DNA from: Petrosia ficiformis
Lineage: Eukaryota; Porifera; Demospongiae; Haplosclerida; Petrosiidae
Assembly: GCA_947044365.1 (NCBI GenBank)
Contig: OX345647.1
Span: 745,001 to 809,000 of the forward strand
DNA length: 64,000 bases
Reading direction: 5' to 3'
In this document: one piece after another, positions 51,816-63,700 of the stretch
How positions within the stretch are numbered: position 1 is the first letter of the stretch
Layout of the letters: each line of letters starts with the position of its first letter
Made by a program: the position numbers and the translations under genes
The notes under the pieces: generated by a model
Seen by the model: the letters and a program-made list of their open reading frames with translations, nothing else
What the model was told of the DNA's origin: nothing
Database searches by the model: none

Positions 51816-53199
51816 AATTTAACTAAAAGTCACAATGCCTTACTAAAAGGGGTTTTAGTCTTTAGTTTTAGTTAATTAACTAAAACAACACAAATGCATA
51901 CATAGAAATATAGACAAGCCTACATGTATATACATGTATATACATGTATATACATGTATATATACATGTATATACATGTATATACATGTATCACAGTAAA
52001 AATTCATAGAAAATAATTTTGATCACATGACATCACATGAAAATATCACGAGTCATATAATAAGCATAATATTACATGCAATATCATATGACACAGAGAC
52101 ACACACACACCTTGTAGAACATTTGCTTGAGGTCATCTTCAGGACTACTCCAGGAGGCAACTGCACAAAATCTTGAACCACCCCCTGAGGATTTATACCA
52201 ATCATTGCACAAACACCTCTAAATGCCGAATTCTTATCTTCATTGTCTCGAATATTCCGTAAAGAAATACACCATATACGAATGAACTGACTTAAGTAAG
52301 GGGCTACCTCATTTGGGCAAGAATAGCCAAGTCGTCCAATCGTTATAGCTGTTTTTTCAAGTAGTCTCTTAGGTGTGTGTTCACGATTAATATTCTCAAT
52401 GAGTGTTAGCAGAATAATAGAAAGATATTGTTTCATCTCAGGACCAAGTTGAATGGATAGTTCACCTATAGCCCAGGTGGCATTGTTACACACTGATATG
52501 AACTCAGGATTGAGATTTGATGACAGTCAACATGTACTGTACATGTACATGTAGCATTGTTAACAACATATGCATGTACATGAAGTAAAAGGCGTTTCTA
52601 ATAATGACTCAGTGTTCATGTATCACACATTTAGTAGATAGTACATAGACACTACATACATGGATACATACATGTACTTATATACATAAAATACAGGTAC
52701 ATGTGTATTACATGTACATTTACATACATACTGTATTAACAGTGATACTCCTCTACGATGACAATAACAGTGAACACTTCACCATTCATAATGATTATAC
52801 TACACAACATATACTATAAATTAATGCATTTTTGGAAAATAATAATGCATTATATAAACACACACACACGCCCTATCATAAGGGTTATATGGAAGTGATT
52901 TTGTGTCCTATGTTAGCTTCCCAACCTTGTTTGTATGCTTTTTGGGTTTTGACATCCCTACATCTTCTTTCATTTTCATTGAAATGTTTTTTATTATTTT
53001 TAATACTAAATACTCCCCCATACATAATGATTATACTACACAAAATATACAATCATATTATAAAATTAATGTTTGTGAACATACTTAATAATACCTTATA
53101 AGTTAATTTCACTCAGCGATGATGTTAAAAGAAAATTCATTATTATAAACATACACACACCAGTCCGATCATAAACTGTGAATGTTTACAATCACTCAC

Positions 53200-53559
53200 T
53201 TCAAATGAACAACCTGTTGCTTGTTTTATATCATCTATAGTGATCCCTTTTGAAATCTCAACAAGTATCAGACCCTTCTTTTTATCAATATTAAACACAC
53301 CCTAAACACAACATGTACATACATAATCACATGTCTGTTTATACATATGTACACATACCATTTCAGTAATAATACAATTCACACAGTTCTTTCCTGTTAA
53401 TGGTAGACTACATTCATCTAATATCTTATGACTACCATCACTGATTAGTTTTATATCATATAATACCTTTGTTGTATGTCCTATAGAAACCACTACCTTT
53501 GTTCCTATCAGATCTATAGCTCCACCCATTCCCTTCACCATCTTACCCTATATCACCAT
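53200..53559 (-). pseudogene. SCOT 3'-exon fragment, copy 3
   Basis: It matches [41 protein letters not shown] and GITIDDIKQATGCSFE. It has TAG in the leading MVI*GK, lacks the four codons VASK, and the first intron is reduced to about 26 bp, too short for normal splicing. Left of it, 52735-53170 resembles the 5' flank of receptor A (tactcctctacgatgac), a sign that a receptor copy was once attached. Confidence 0.78.
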
Positions 53560-53644
53560 GGTAACATGTGCATGTACTAGTGTTGTTTTATTCAGTATGA
53601 CATTGATGACCACTTTCAGTTATAATTATAGTATGTTTCATATG

Positions 53645-53740
53645 ATGTTTGTGTCTCTCAGAACCTATATACCTGGCTTCTTCTCCTGAGAACATAACTT
53701 TCTCATCAGTTGAGGGTAGGTCTTTGATTGTAGTGTTAAA
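53645..53740 (+). pseudogene. Isolated plus-strand FN3 exon fragment
   Basis: The intron end tttgtgtctctcag followed by EP..ASSPENITFSSVEGRSL matches the start of the 294-bp FN3 exon but on the plus strand, opposite to its relatives. It stops after about 75 bp. It is a relic of an inverted or transposed receptor segment. Confidence 0.75.
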
Positions 53741-54388
53741 TATTGTTCACTATATAACTCAATACATGTAGCTATTAGCTATGTTATATCATTCACTAGT
53801 TACCTTATAAAGTAATCATCAATCTTACACATTGGTGATACATGTATACAGTATAATATCACTTGTACATATATACCTATATAGTATACATACATGAATG
53901 ATTTATAATATTACACTATATAATTATATACCATGTCATTTCAGTGGAGTAGGAACAATATTTACTTTGGGGTAGCGAAATCTTTTTAATGAATAATGTA
54001 CGTATTATTGTATATATAATCAAACAGGGAGTTTGCATTGAATGTGGGTGCACTACTCCCACATTAAAACTATTGGAGGTGCAGTTGTAACCACTGCACA
54101 TACTCCACTGTATTTAATAGTTATATTGTGTATGTACTGATTATTACTGTATCATTATAAACAATAATTGACATTAACTCAAACAAAACATACATACATT
54201 AGTAACACATACAAAGAAATATAAGCACGTTACTATGGTTACTGTTTATTTACATTAATGGAACACAAACTAATGAGATTACTATATTATTGACTATATA
54301 TAGCATACTCTATATACTATATCCTGATATAATATCTATATTAACTATATACTACATATAATCACATTATAGTATATGTAATTGTTCA
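53741..54388. other. Spacer between the relic FN3 fragment and receptor D
   Basis: AT-rich. 54120-54390 closely resembles the region downstream of receptor A (18580-18856), so it is the duplicated 3' flank/UTR. No coding segment is seen. Confidence 0.6.
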
Positions 54389-57300
54389 TTACACAGCTTC
54401 ATAAACATTAGTGTCATCTTGTTCTTCTTCTTGTTGTTGTGGAGATATATCAACATGTCCATATGTCTGACACTCTTTCATTTCAATATCCTTCCTATAA
54501 TGTATACATGTCATAACATATTCATTTCATTAACTTGTGACTAAATTTGAATCTTCTATTGTTTCATAAACAACAACATCACTAGAAGATTTAACTGTGG
54601 ATCTAAAAACAAGAGAATATAATTCATACTAATTACTAATGTCTATGGAAAACCTTTCTTTTTCCTTGGGTTTCTTGATTAATATTTTCAAGAGTATTAC
54701 AGTAATAACTATAAAAATAATAATAACAACAAATGATATAATAACGATAATACTCAACACTGATACACCAGCTACTAGACCAGTAGATCCAGTCTGTGAA
54801 TCATCGGATGAAGAGATGAGTGATGGAGTTAAACTAGTAGTAGATGATGGAGTTGAACTAGTAGTAGATGATGGAGTTGAACTAGTAGTTGAACTGTCCA
54901 TTGTTATCATTATAGTAACTGGAGGTGATCTCTCACTCTCGTATTCCACATTATTAATAGTGAAGACACCGTACACTTGAAACACATGCTCAATATCATG
55001 TTGTAATCTAGGTAATCCTGTAGAGACTATTGATACTGGGAATATAATAGTTTGAAATGTCTGTTCGTTAGTTTGTTTGTATTCCAGTACATAACTTGTG
55101 AGTTCAGTGTAATTCAGAGGTGTCCAGTTAATGATTACTATATCTTCTAATATCTCAACTATTAGATCTTCTATTCCTGTATTATAATAACATATTAATA
55201 ATAGTTCTATATACACTGGATATACCTGGTAACAGAGTAGAGGCTTGTATCTCTATCCATTCTCCTGGACCAGCAATAGTGTATGCTCTTACTCCAATGG
55301 TATAACTTGTGTTTGGTACTAGTCCATCTATTATGTGTTGTGTGTCTGTTATACCATTTACATATATAAATGAATCACTGTTGTCAGACTCTCTATAACG
55401 TATATCATACATGATGATGATACCATTAGGAATGGAGGGCTGATTCCATATGATACTGATCTGATTTATATCTGATCCACCTGACATAAGGTGTAACACT
55501 ACAATAGGTTCTGAGAGACACAAACATCATATGAAACATGAACTAGTAATGAATATACTAACTGACTAACTTGTTCTGTCTGTTGTATTCTATTATCACA
55601 TGATGGTCCAGTTCCAACATCATTATATGCTGATACTGTCACAGTGTAGTTGGTATATGGTCTTAGTTCAGTGAGAGTGTACGATCTGTTCTCTCCTCCA
55701 GTGATGTTGATAGTGTCAGAGAATGTTGTGTTTGTGTAGTAGAGTAAGTATCCAGTGATGGATCCATTCTGTCCAGAAGGAGGTACCTCATCCCATGAGA
55801 CACTCAAAGACCTAGCCTCCACTGATGAGAAAGTTATGTTCTCTGGAGAAGAAGTAGGTTCTGAGAGACACAAATATCATATGAAACATGAACTAGTAAT
55901 GAATATATTAACTGACTAGCTTGTTCTGTCTGTTGTATTCTATTCTCACTTGTTAGTCCAGTTCCAGCATTATTGTATGCTGCTACTGTCACAGTGTAGT
56001 TGGTATGTGGTCTCAGTTCAGTGATAGTGTATAATCTATTCTCTCCTCCAGTGATGTTGATAGTGTCAGAGAATGTTGTGTTTGTGTAGTAGAGTAAGTA
56101 TCCAATGATGGGTCCATTCTGTCCAGAACAAGGTAATTCGAGATATTGAAAGACCTAGCCTCCACTGATGAGAAAGTTATGTTCTCTGGAGAAGAAGTAG
56201 GTTCTGAGAGACACAAACATCATATGAAACATGAACTAGTAATGAATATACTAACTGACCAGCTTGTTCTGTCTGTTGTGTTCTATTATCACTTGCTGGT
56301 CCAGTTCCACCATCATTGTATGCTGACACTGTCACAGTGTAGTTGGTATATGGTCTCAGTTTGGTAAGAGTGTATGATCTGTTCTCTCCTCCAGTGATGT
56401 TGATAGTGTCAGAGAATGTTGTGTTTGTGTAGTAGAGTAAGTATCCAATGATGGGTCCATTCTGTCCAGAACAAGGTAATTCGAGATATTGAAAGACCTA
56501 GCCTCAACTGATAAGAAAAGAATGTTCTCTGGAGGAGAGGTAGGTTCTGAGAAAGAAATATCAGAATGGAGTTATGAAATTCATACTACACCTGAGGAGA
56601 TATTTATTCATAAAACAGTCCTAAAAACGTTTACTTATTTTGACTAAACCCAAAGTCACATGCAAGTACTAAAAATGTGGGTATTGTCCCACCATGCAGT
56701 GGATTGCCAGTGTTTCACCAAGGATAAATATTAAGTGTTAGGAATGCATCAGTGGTACATGGTATTCAATGTTCAATCAGTGTTGTAAAACAACATAAAA
56801 GTTTAAATTGAAGGGCAGAGGAGTGCCATGGTACCACCATTTGGGAAACACTGGTTTTGCTGTACTCAAACTTCAAACAGTAAAATCAATTTTGATGTCT
56901 CAGGTTTCATAGAAGCTTTTCTCTGTAGCTAAGTAAGCTTTAAAGTTGTAAGAAAATAGCTGTGCCTATCCAAACATTTAAAAGCACCCACACAAATTGC
57001 TCAACCTGATACCTAGATCCATTCTTTATCTGATGGCCAGTTCTAATTCATAATATCATTTTCTCAACTCACCAGCAGAGAGTGCGGTAACATCATTACC
57101 ACTATCAAACTCAATGAACTCAGTATTACTAAATATTCCTGTGAATGATATGATTTCGCAATAACTACCAGGATTAATATCACTGAACACAAGTGGTGAT
57201 GAACTAGAGAACTTTTGCATAAAATCATTAAATGATACCTCACATAGTCTACGACACCGACGTGTTATACTGTAACCATAAGAAGGGATTGGATCAGGTT

Positions 57301-59646
57301 CAGTCCATGTCAGAGTAATAGTGTTACTAGTAGAAGTAGCTGTGAGGTCACTCACTGATGGTAGTGCTGAAGGGAATCAGTAATATAGTGATTATAATAC
57401 ACAAGATGTTTACTATCACTTACTTAATGTCACACTCTCAATACTACTATTAACACTGGGTAGTACAGGAGTACTATCATTACCATATGATACCACAAAG
57501 AACTTATATGTTTGATCCTGAGTGAGTCCTGATGTCACACTGTATGTTGTATTAGTGGTGTTTACTAAACTCTGAATATCATTACTACCACTGAGAGAAT
57601 AGAACACCTCATATCCAGGTGATGATCCTGTCCAGGAGAGTTGTACATGAAGCAGACCTGTACCCAGTCTTGTTAGTGATAGATCAGTGGGTGTATCAGA
57701 AACTGTGTAATTATAATTTAAATGTAATGATGTGATCATATATGAAAGTTAACACAAATTTGTAATATGAGTGTTTTGTTATTAAATGTATTTATAATCA
57801 ACTTTGCTCTGTACCAATGTATATAGACACATTCAAACCACTTGTATGTCCATAGTGAGACATTTTATATCTTTCTCTAGCTTTATTATAAATGAGTTTA
57901 ATTATCTTCAAGAATAGAAATGTAGTACAAGTGTATCACTACAAATATATATTGGTTAGTACAGTTGTATGGAATAGTATAACCTAATTATTAGACATAC
58001 AGGTTATTATGTTTGTATGGTGACATAAATTAATTATAACTGCACCAATTATAATGTGTAGTATCAATTTCCTTATCTTGTCTAATTAGATGTACAAAAA
58101 AGTATAATAAATATTTTAATTAAGTGATTGTACATATGAATTGGTACAAGTGTATATAATAGATTTGGTTTGACTTGAACTCAATATTTTAATAATAATC
58201 AGTTAACTAACTAACAACTCTATTCTTATATCTTATTCTAACTTAAAGAAATAAAGCTAACTCTTATGTACTTATACAACACTGTTAATAGACAAAGGTA
58301 CAATAATAATACTACATGACATGTGTTAAATATATAATAATATAATAAACAGAATACTAGTAAGACCAATAATTATTAACACTAGCTAACATATAAAGTA
58401 TGTAATTAATCAAAGTATTTATGTTTGTTACACAATCATCCTCTAAATCCACTATATTAGTTATTTTAATATAATTATGTTATTTCTGTAGTGATAGTTA
58501 TAATGAGTATAATTATACTGACTATATAAACTATACTATGAAATGTTTATGTCAAAATACTAAAAATTAATAGATTATCTCTAAATCGCTTTTTGCCAAT
58601 AGTATAAAACATATGTCTGGTATTCTACATCTGATTTGCACATTTCATGTTTAGATTTCTCATAAATGTTCAGTTAGTTACATATTTAATTATTATTCTC
58701 TTTTGCTAACCTGTTACATTTAATAATGAACTACCCTCAATAGCAGTGACACCATTAATAGTACCATCGTCTACTCTGGCATTAGAGACAGTACACTGAT
58801 AGTTACCTTCCTCTCTCATCCTCACTGTCACCAGTGTAGCAGTTCCATTATTCACTACCTCACGAGACATGTCATCACTTGTTTGTGTAATACTAAATGA
58901 GTTTGGTCCTGTGCATGTGACATTAGTAGGAGGTCCATCTGTTACAGTGAAGCTCAGGTTGAATACTGGAGGAACAACATATCTTGGTGTGGAGATCAGA
59001 GATAATGACATGTCTCCTGCTTTAGGACCAGCTATAAAATGAAGTGATATATTATATACTTTACTACACAACTCATCATTAACTCACTATTATCATTGTA
59101 TATACTGGTATCATACACTCCTACTACTAGTGTTCTATCATCAATGATACATTTGTACAGACCCTCATAATTTGATGTTATTGGTGTTGTTGAATTTTCA
59201 TCCCACAATAGTACAGTATATGAGAACTGTTCATTAGTCTGAAATATGAGATCTGGTCCAGTGTAAGTATTTGTTGTACTATCATTACTAAAATTTAATG
59301 TTCCAGTGAATACTATAACTTCAGTACCATTAGGATAGTAAAAGGTTCCATAAGTGCTCTGCACATAATGTAGACACCAAATACCCTCAATAGCTTCATC
59401 ATCCATAACCTCAATATCAAGGAAGTCTTGAGACGTAATCATATAGTAGTCTGGTAATATTAGTTCAAGATACTCAACCCACAAATATACAACTATAATA
59501 ATATAGCATTGAGAATATATACATAACAATCTCATTTACAAATATTTACCTTCTTCTTCTGTTGGGTTGATTCTTTGTTGTCCTTGTATTCCTGATAATG
59601 AACATACTACTAGTACTATTATATATAATACTGATGATATATTCAT
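54389..59646 (-). pseudogene. Receptor D: receptor-family copy with frameshifts and lost splice donor
   Basis: Exons: 59550-59646 (signal peptide MNISSVLYIIVLVVCSLSG), 59088-59492, 58711-59031, 57424-57702, 57073-57366, 56260-56546, 55917-56203, 55567-55860, 55226-55510, 54654-55176 (FN3, stalk, TM), about 54546-54602, 54389-54494. Two adjacent FN3 exons (56260-56546 and 55917-56203) are 287 bp rather than 294 bp because both lack the same 7 bp (atcccat on the plus strand), which shifts their frame. Skipping both phase 1-1 exons would restore it. The tail exon near 54546 has TT where A has donor GT, so the last exon cannot be joined normally. Tail motifs YETI, YGHV and YEAV are otherwise present. 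It is closest to receptor A at both ends. Confidence 0.8.
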
Positions 59647-59842
59647 CTTGAACAAGATATCATTAACAGTGGTACTCCTCTACAGAAATACTTAATTATA
59701 ACTAAATTTATACTACAGAAATTGATAAGTGTTATAAGTCAATTTCTTTCAGTGATGAAGTGACCTGTTGTTAAAAGAAAATTCATTATATAAATACACA
59801 CACACACACTAACATAAACTACAAATGTTTATAATAACTCAC

Positions 59843-60197
59843 TTCAAATGAACAACCTGTTGCTTGTTTTATATCGTGACCCCTTTTGAAATTTCAATAA
59901 GTATCAGACCCTTCTCTTTAAACTCACCCTAAACACAACATGTACATACATAATCACATGTCTGTTTATACATATGTACGCATACCATTTCAGTAATAAT
60001 ACAATCCACACAGTTCTTTCCTGTTAATGGTAAACTACATTCATCTAATATCTTATGACTACCATCCTATAATAACAAATAATATATCACTGATTAGTTT
60101 TAATAATAATACCTTTGTTGTATGTTCCATAGTAATCACTACCTTCGTTCCTTTACTAGCTACCAGATCCATAGCTCCACCCATTCCTTTTACCATC
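59843..60197 (-). pseudogene. SCOT 3'-exon fragment, copy 4
   Basis: It has the best preserved first piece ([28 protein letters not shown]), followed by the DGSH exon and GLILIEISKGVTI. A deletion in the last piece creates a stop before NKQATGCSFE. It lies about 200 bp upstream of the receptor D start, as copies 1 and 2 do for A and C2. Confidence 0.8.
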
Positions 60198-60765
60198 AAT
60201 TTTACATGTACATACTAATCTATCCATCTATTATAGGACACATTTGGTAGTCTACTGGTCATCCTCTTCATATTCTTTTAGTTTTTCTTGCTCTCCTTAC
60301 CTCATATACTAATAATCCTTCTCTTGTTTCATCTTATGAAATATTAGTCTCCTATAAACATAAACCTGACCATATGATAGTATTCCATTTCTTTCTATTA
60401 GGCCATCGTTCATTACAAATAAATTGGATAAAAGTTGGTTGATACCTGGTTGAACTCCAGACAATGAATCCAGCTACACCTGATCTTACCTCTGTTACTA
60501 CTGGTCTTAGGAATCTTGAGAGACAAATACAAACACTAATGAAAAACTGATAATAGAACATGTTCATTTGATAATGTAGTCTTATAATATTAATTATTAC
60601 AAATGATAATAAAAACAGAAAGTAATTTTAATAGTGTCTATTCACACTGATATTATGTACTATTATACTTACTATGTGTTAATGTATACATATATAAAGA
60701 GATTGTATGTAAACTAAACATCAGTTTCATAATTATTGTGTTTTCATAAGTCAAAATACTTCACG
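60198..60765. other. Spacer between SCOT copy 4 and receptor E stop
   Basis: AT-rich sequence that should include the receptor E 3' UTR. No gene is recognised. Confidence 0.55.
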
Positions 60766-63700
60766 TCAATTCTGTACTGTTTCATAAGTATTCTCATCAC
60801 ATGATGTTGTTTCAAGTACATCTATTGTGTTAACTGGTGTGTCAGAGATAATATCAATCTCTTCATATGTTCTGTTGAAATAGTAAAAACAATATTGTTA
60901 TTGAATTTGTTACTTACTGAGAATTTTCAACATCAGATGATGTTATAAGTACATCTGTTGCATTGACTGGTGTGTCATGGGTAATATCGATCTCTTCGTA
61001 TGTTCTATTGAAGGAATAAAAACAATAATGTTGTTGTTATTGAATATTTGGTTTGTTTGTTACTTACAGAGATGAGTCATGTGACTTCTGATCAAACATT
61101 CCATATGCTTCACTAATCTTCATTTCAATATCATCATCACTATTATAAAATTATAATATAATAATTATAATATAATAATTATAATTACAATATTTATTAT
61201 ATATTACCATCTCTTGTTACGTATAACTACTCCATAGGCTGTACTCGTCTTTGTCTGAATATTAACAGCACTATATATAATAATTATATGATGATGATTT
61301 AATAAATGAGATAATACAGTCCACTACCTCAAGTCATAATGGTTTGATTTTCTTACTCTCTTTTTGTATATAAATATAATAATAATAACAGTCACACATA
61401 TTACTACTATACATAATATACAACCCAACAGTGATATGCCTAGTATAAGACCAGTATTGGAATCCACACTGCTTGTTTGTGTTGCTGTACATAAAAATTA
61501 AAATAATTGTAATTAGATGTATGATATTGATATGATATATTTGATGCATGATTTAAACAACAAGTGTCATTATGTAATTAATACCAGTAGTAGTTGAAGA
61601 TGAACTCGTCATAATTAATATATCAAGAGATGAAGTTGATATAACTATATTCATTGGAAATAATTTAAAACAATATCTATTAGCATCCACACTACATATT
61701 ACCTGATGGTATGATTGGGTCTGTTTCCTCTCCCTCATACTCTATACCTCCTAATATAAATGTTACTGTTATAGAGAATATATAATCCAGGTTTGGGTCT
61801 AGTCCATCTATTACTCCCTCTGAAACACTAGCTGAGAAGTTCATTGATCCTGAATCAACCTGTCTCTTCACTTCACTAGTACTATAGTAGTATACTGTAT
61901 ATCTGTCTACAGCATCAGATTCTATTCGATCCCATGTTGCTCTAGCTGTAGTATTATTAGTACGAGTGACTTGAAAGTTTTGAACCATAGCTATGAAGAC
62001 AAAAAGTAATATATACAGGTTTAAAAATATTCTAAATTCTTACGAATATCAGAAGTCATGATTGTTTTATCTATCCATTCTCCTGGACCAACAATAGTGT
62101 ATGCTCTCACACCAACTGTATAACTTGTGTTTGGTAATAGTCCATCTATTATGTGTTGAGTGTTTGTTGTATTCACATATACAAATGAATCACTGTTGTC
62201 AGACTCTCTATAATGTATACCATACATGATGATGATACCATTAGGCATAGAGGGTTGATTCCATGTGATACTGATCTGATCTACATCTGATCCACTTGAT
62301 ATTAGGTTTGACACCATACCAGGTTCTGAGAGACACAAACATCATATGAAACATGAACTAGAAATGAATATACAAACTGACCAGCTTGTTCTGTCTGTTG
62401 TATTCTATTATCACTTGTTGGTCCAGTTCCAGCATCATTGTATGCTGCTATTGTCACAGTGTAGTTAGTATATGGTATCAGTTCAGTGAGAGTGTATGCT
62501 CTGTTCTCTCCTCCAGTGATGTTGATAGTGTCAGAGAATGTTGTGTTTGTGAAGTAGAGTAAGTATCCAGTGATGGGTCCATTCTGTCCAGAAGGAGGTA
62601 CCTCATCCCATGAAACAGTTAAAGATCTAGCCTCAACTGATGAGAAAATTATGTTCTCTGGAGAAGAAGTAGGTTCTGAGAGACACAAACATCCTGTGAA
62701 TTATGTATTAGTAATGAATATACTAACTGACCAGCTTGTTCTGTCTGTTGTATTCTATTATCACTTGTTGGTCCAGTTCCAACATCATTGTATGCTGCTA
62801 CTGTCACAGTGTAGTTAGTATATGGTATTAGTTCAGTGAGAGTGTATGCTCTGTTCTCTCCTCCAATGATGTTGATAGCGTCAGAGAATGTTGTGTTTGT
62901 GTAGTAGAGTAAGTATCCAGTGATGGGTCCATTCTGTCCAGAAGGAGGTACCTCATCCCATGAAACAGTCAAAGATCTAGCCTCAACTGATGAGAAGATT
63001 ATTTTCTCTGGAGAAGAAGTAGGTTCTGAGAGACACAAACATCCTATGAAACATGAACTAGTAATGAATATACTAACTGACCAGCTTGTTCTGTCTGTTG
63101 TGTTCTATTATCACTTGTTGGTCCAGTTCCACCATCATTGTATGCTAATACTGTCACAGTGTAGTTGGTATATGGTCTCAGCTCAGTGAGAGTGTATGCT
63201 CTGTTCTCTTCTCCAGTGACGTTGATAGTGTCAGAGAATGTTGTGTTTGTGTAGTAGAGTAAGTATCCATTGATGGGTCCATTCTGTCCAGAACAAGGTA
63301 ATTCATCCCATGAGATCTTAAAAGAGCTAGCCTCAACTGATGAGAAAACAATGTTTTCTGGAGAAGAGGTAGGTTCTGAGAAAGAAATATCAAAATGGAG
63401 TTATTAAATGTATACTACACTTGAGGAGATGTTTATTCATCTATACAGTTTTACTTATTTTGTACAGTCTATCACACACAAGTACTGAAAATGTGGGTGT
63501 TGTCCCACCAGTGTATTGCCAGTGTTACCCCAAAATAAATATTAAGGGTGAAGGAGTGCATCAGTGGTACATGATGTTTAGTCAACTATGTTCATTGAGC
63601 ATTGTAAAACTGCATAAAATCTTGGGGGAGCACCGTAGTACCACACTTTTGGGAAACACGAACCCACACATTAAATTTCAATTAAAACTTGAATGAGTAC

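Larger units (their letters stand above)
51364..52488 (-). pseudogene. Transportin (TNPO1/2-like) 3'-end fragment with frameshifts
   Basis: Two exon-like pieces, 52111-52488 and 51364-51470, match the C-terminal HEAT repeats of transportin/karyopherin-beta2: [44 protein letters not shown], then AVASW and the final IFHGFKANVGDQNW. After VVQDF about 13 bp are missing relative to the family, which shifts the frame before AVASW. A second, 1-bp loss lies after NWQV. Splice sites at 52488 and 52111 remain. Upstream exons are absent. Intact transportin imports M9/PY-NLS cargo into the nucleus; this copy cannot encode it. Confidence 0.83.
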
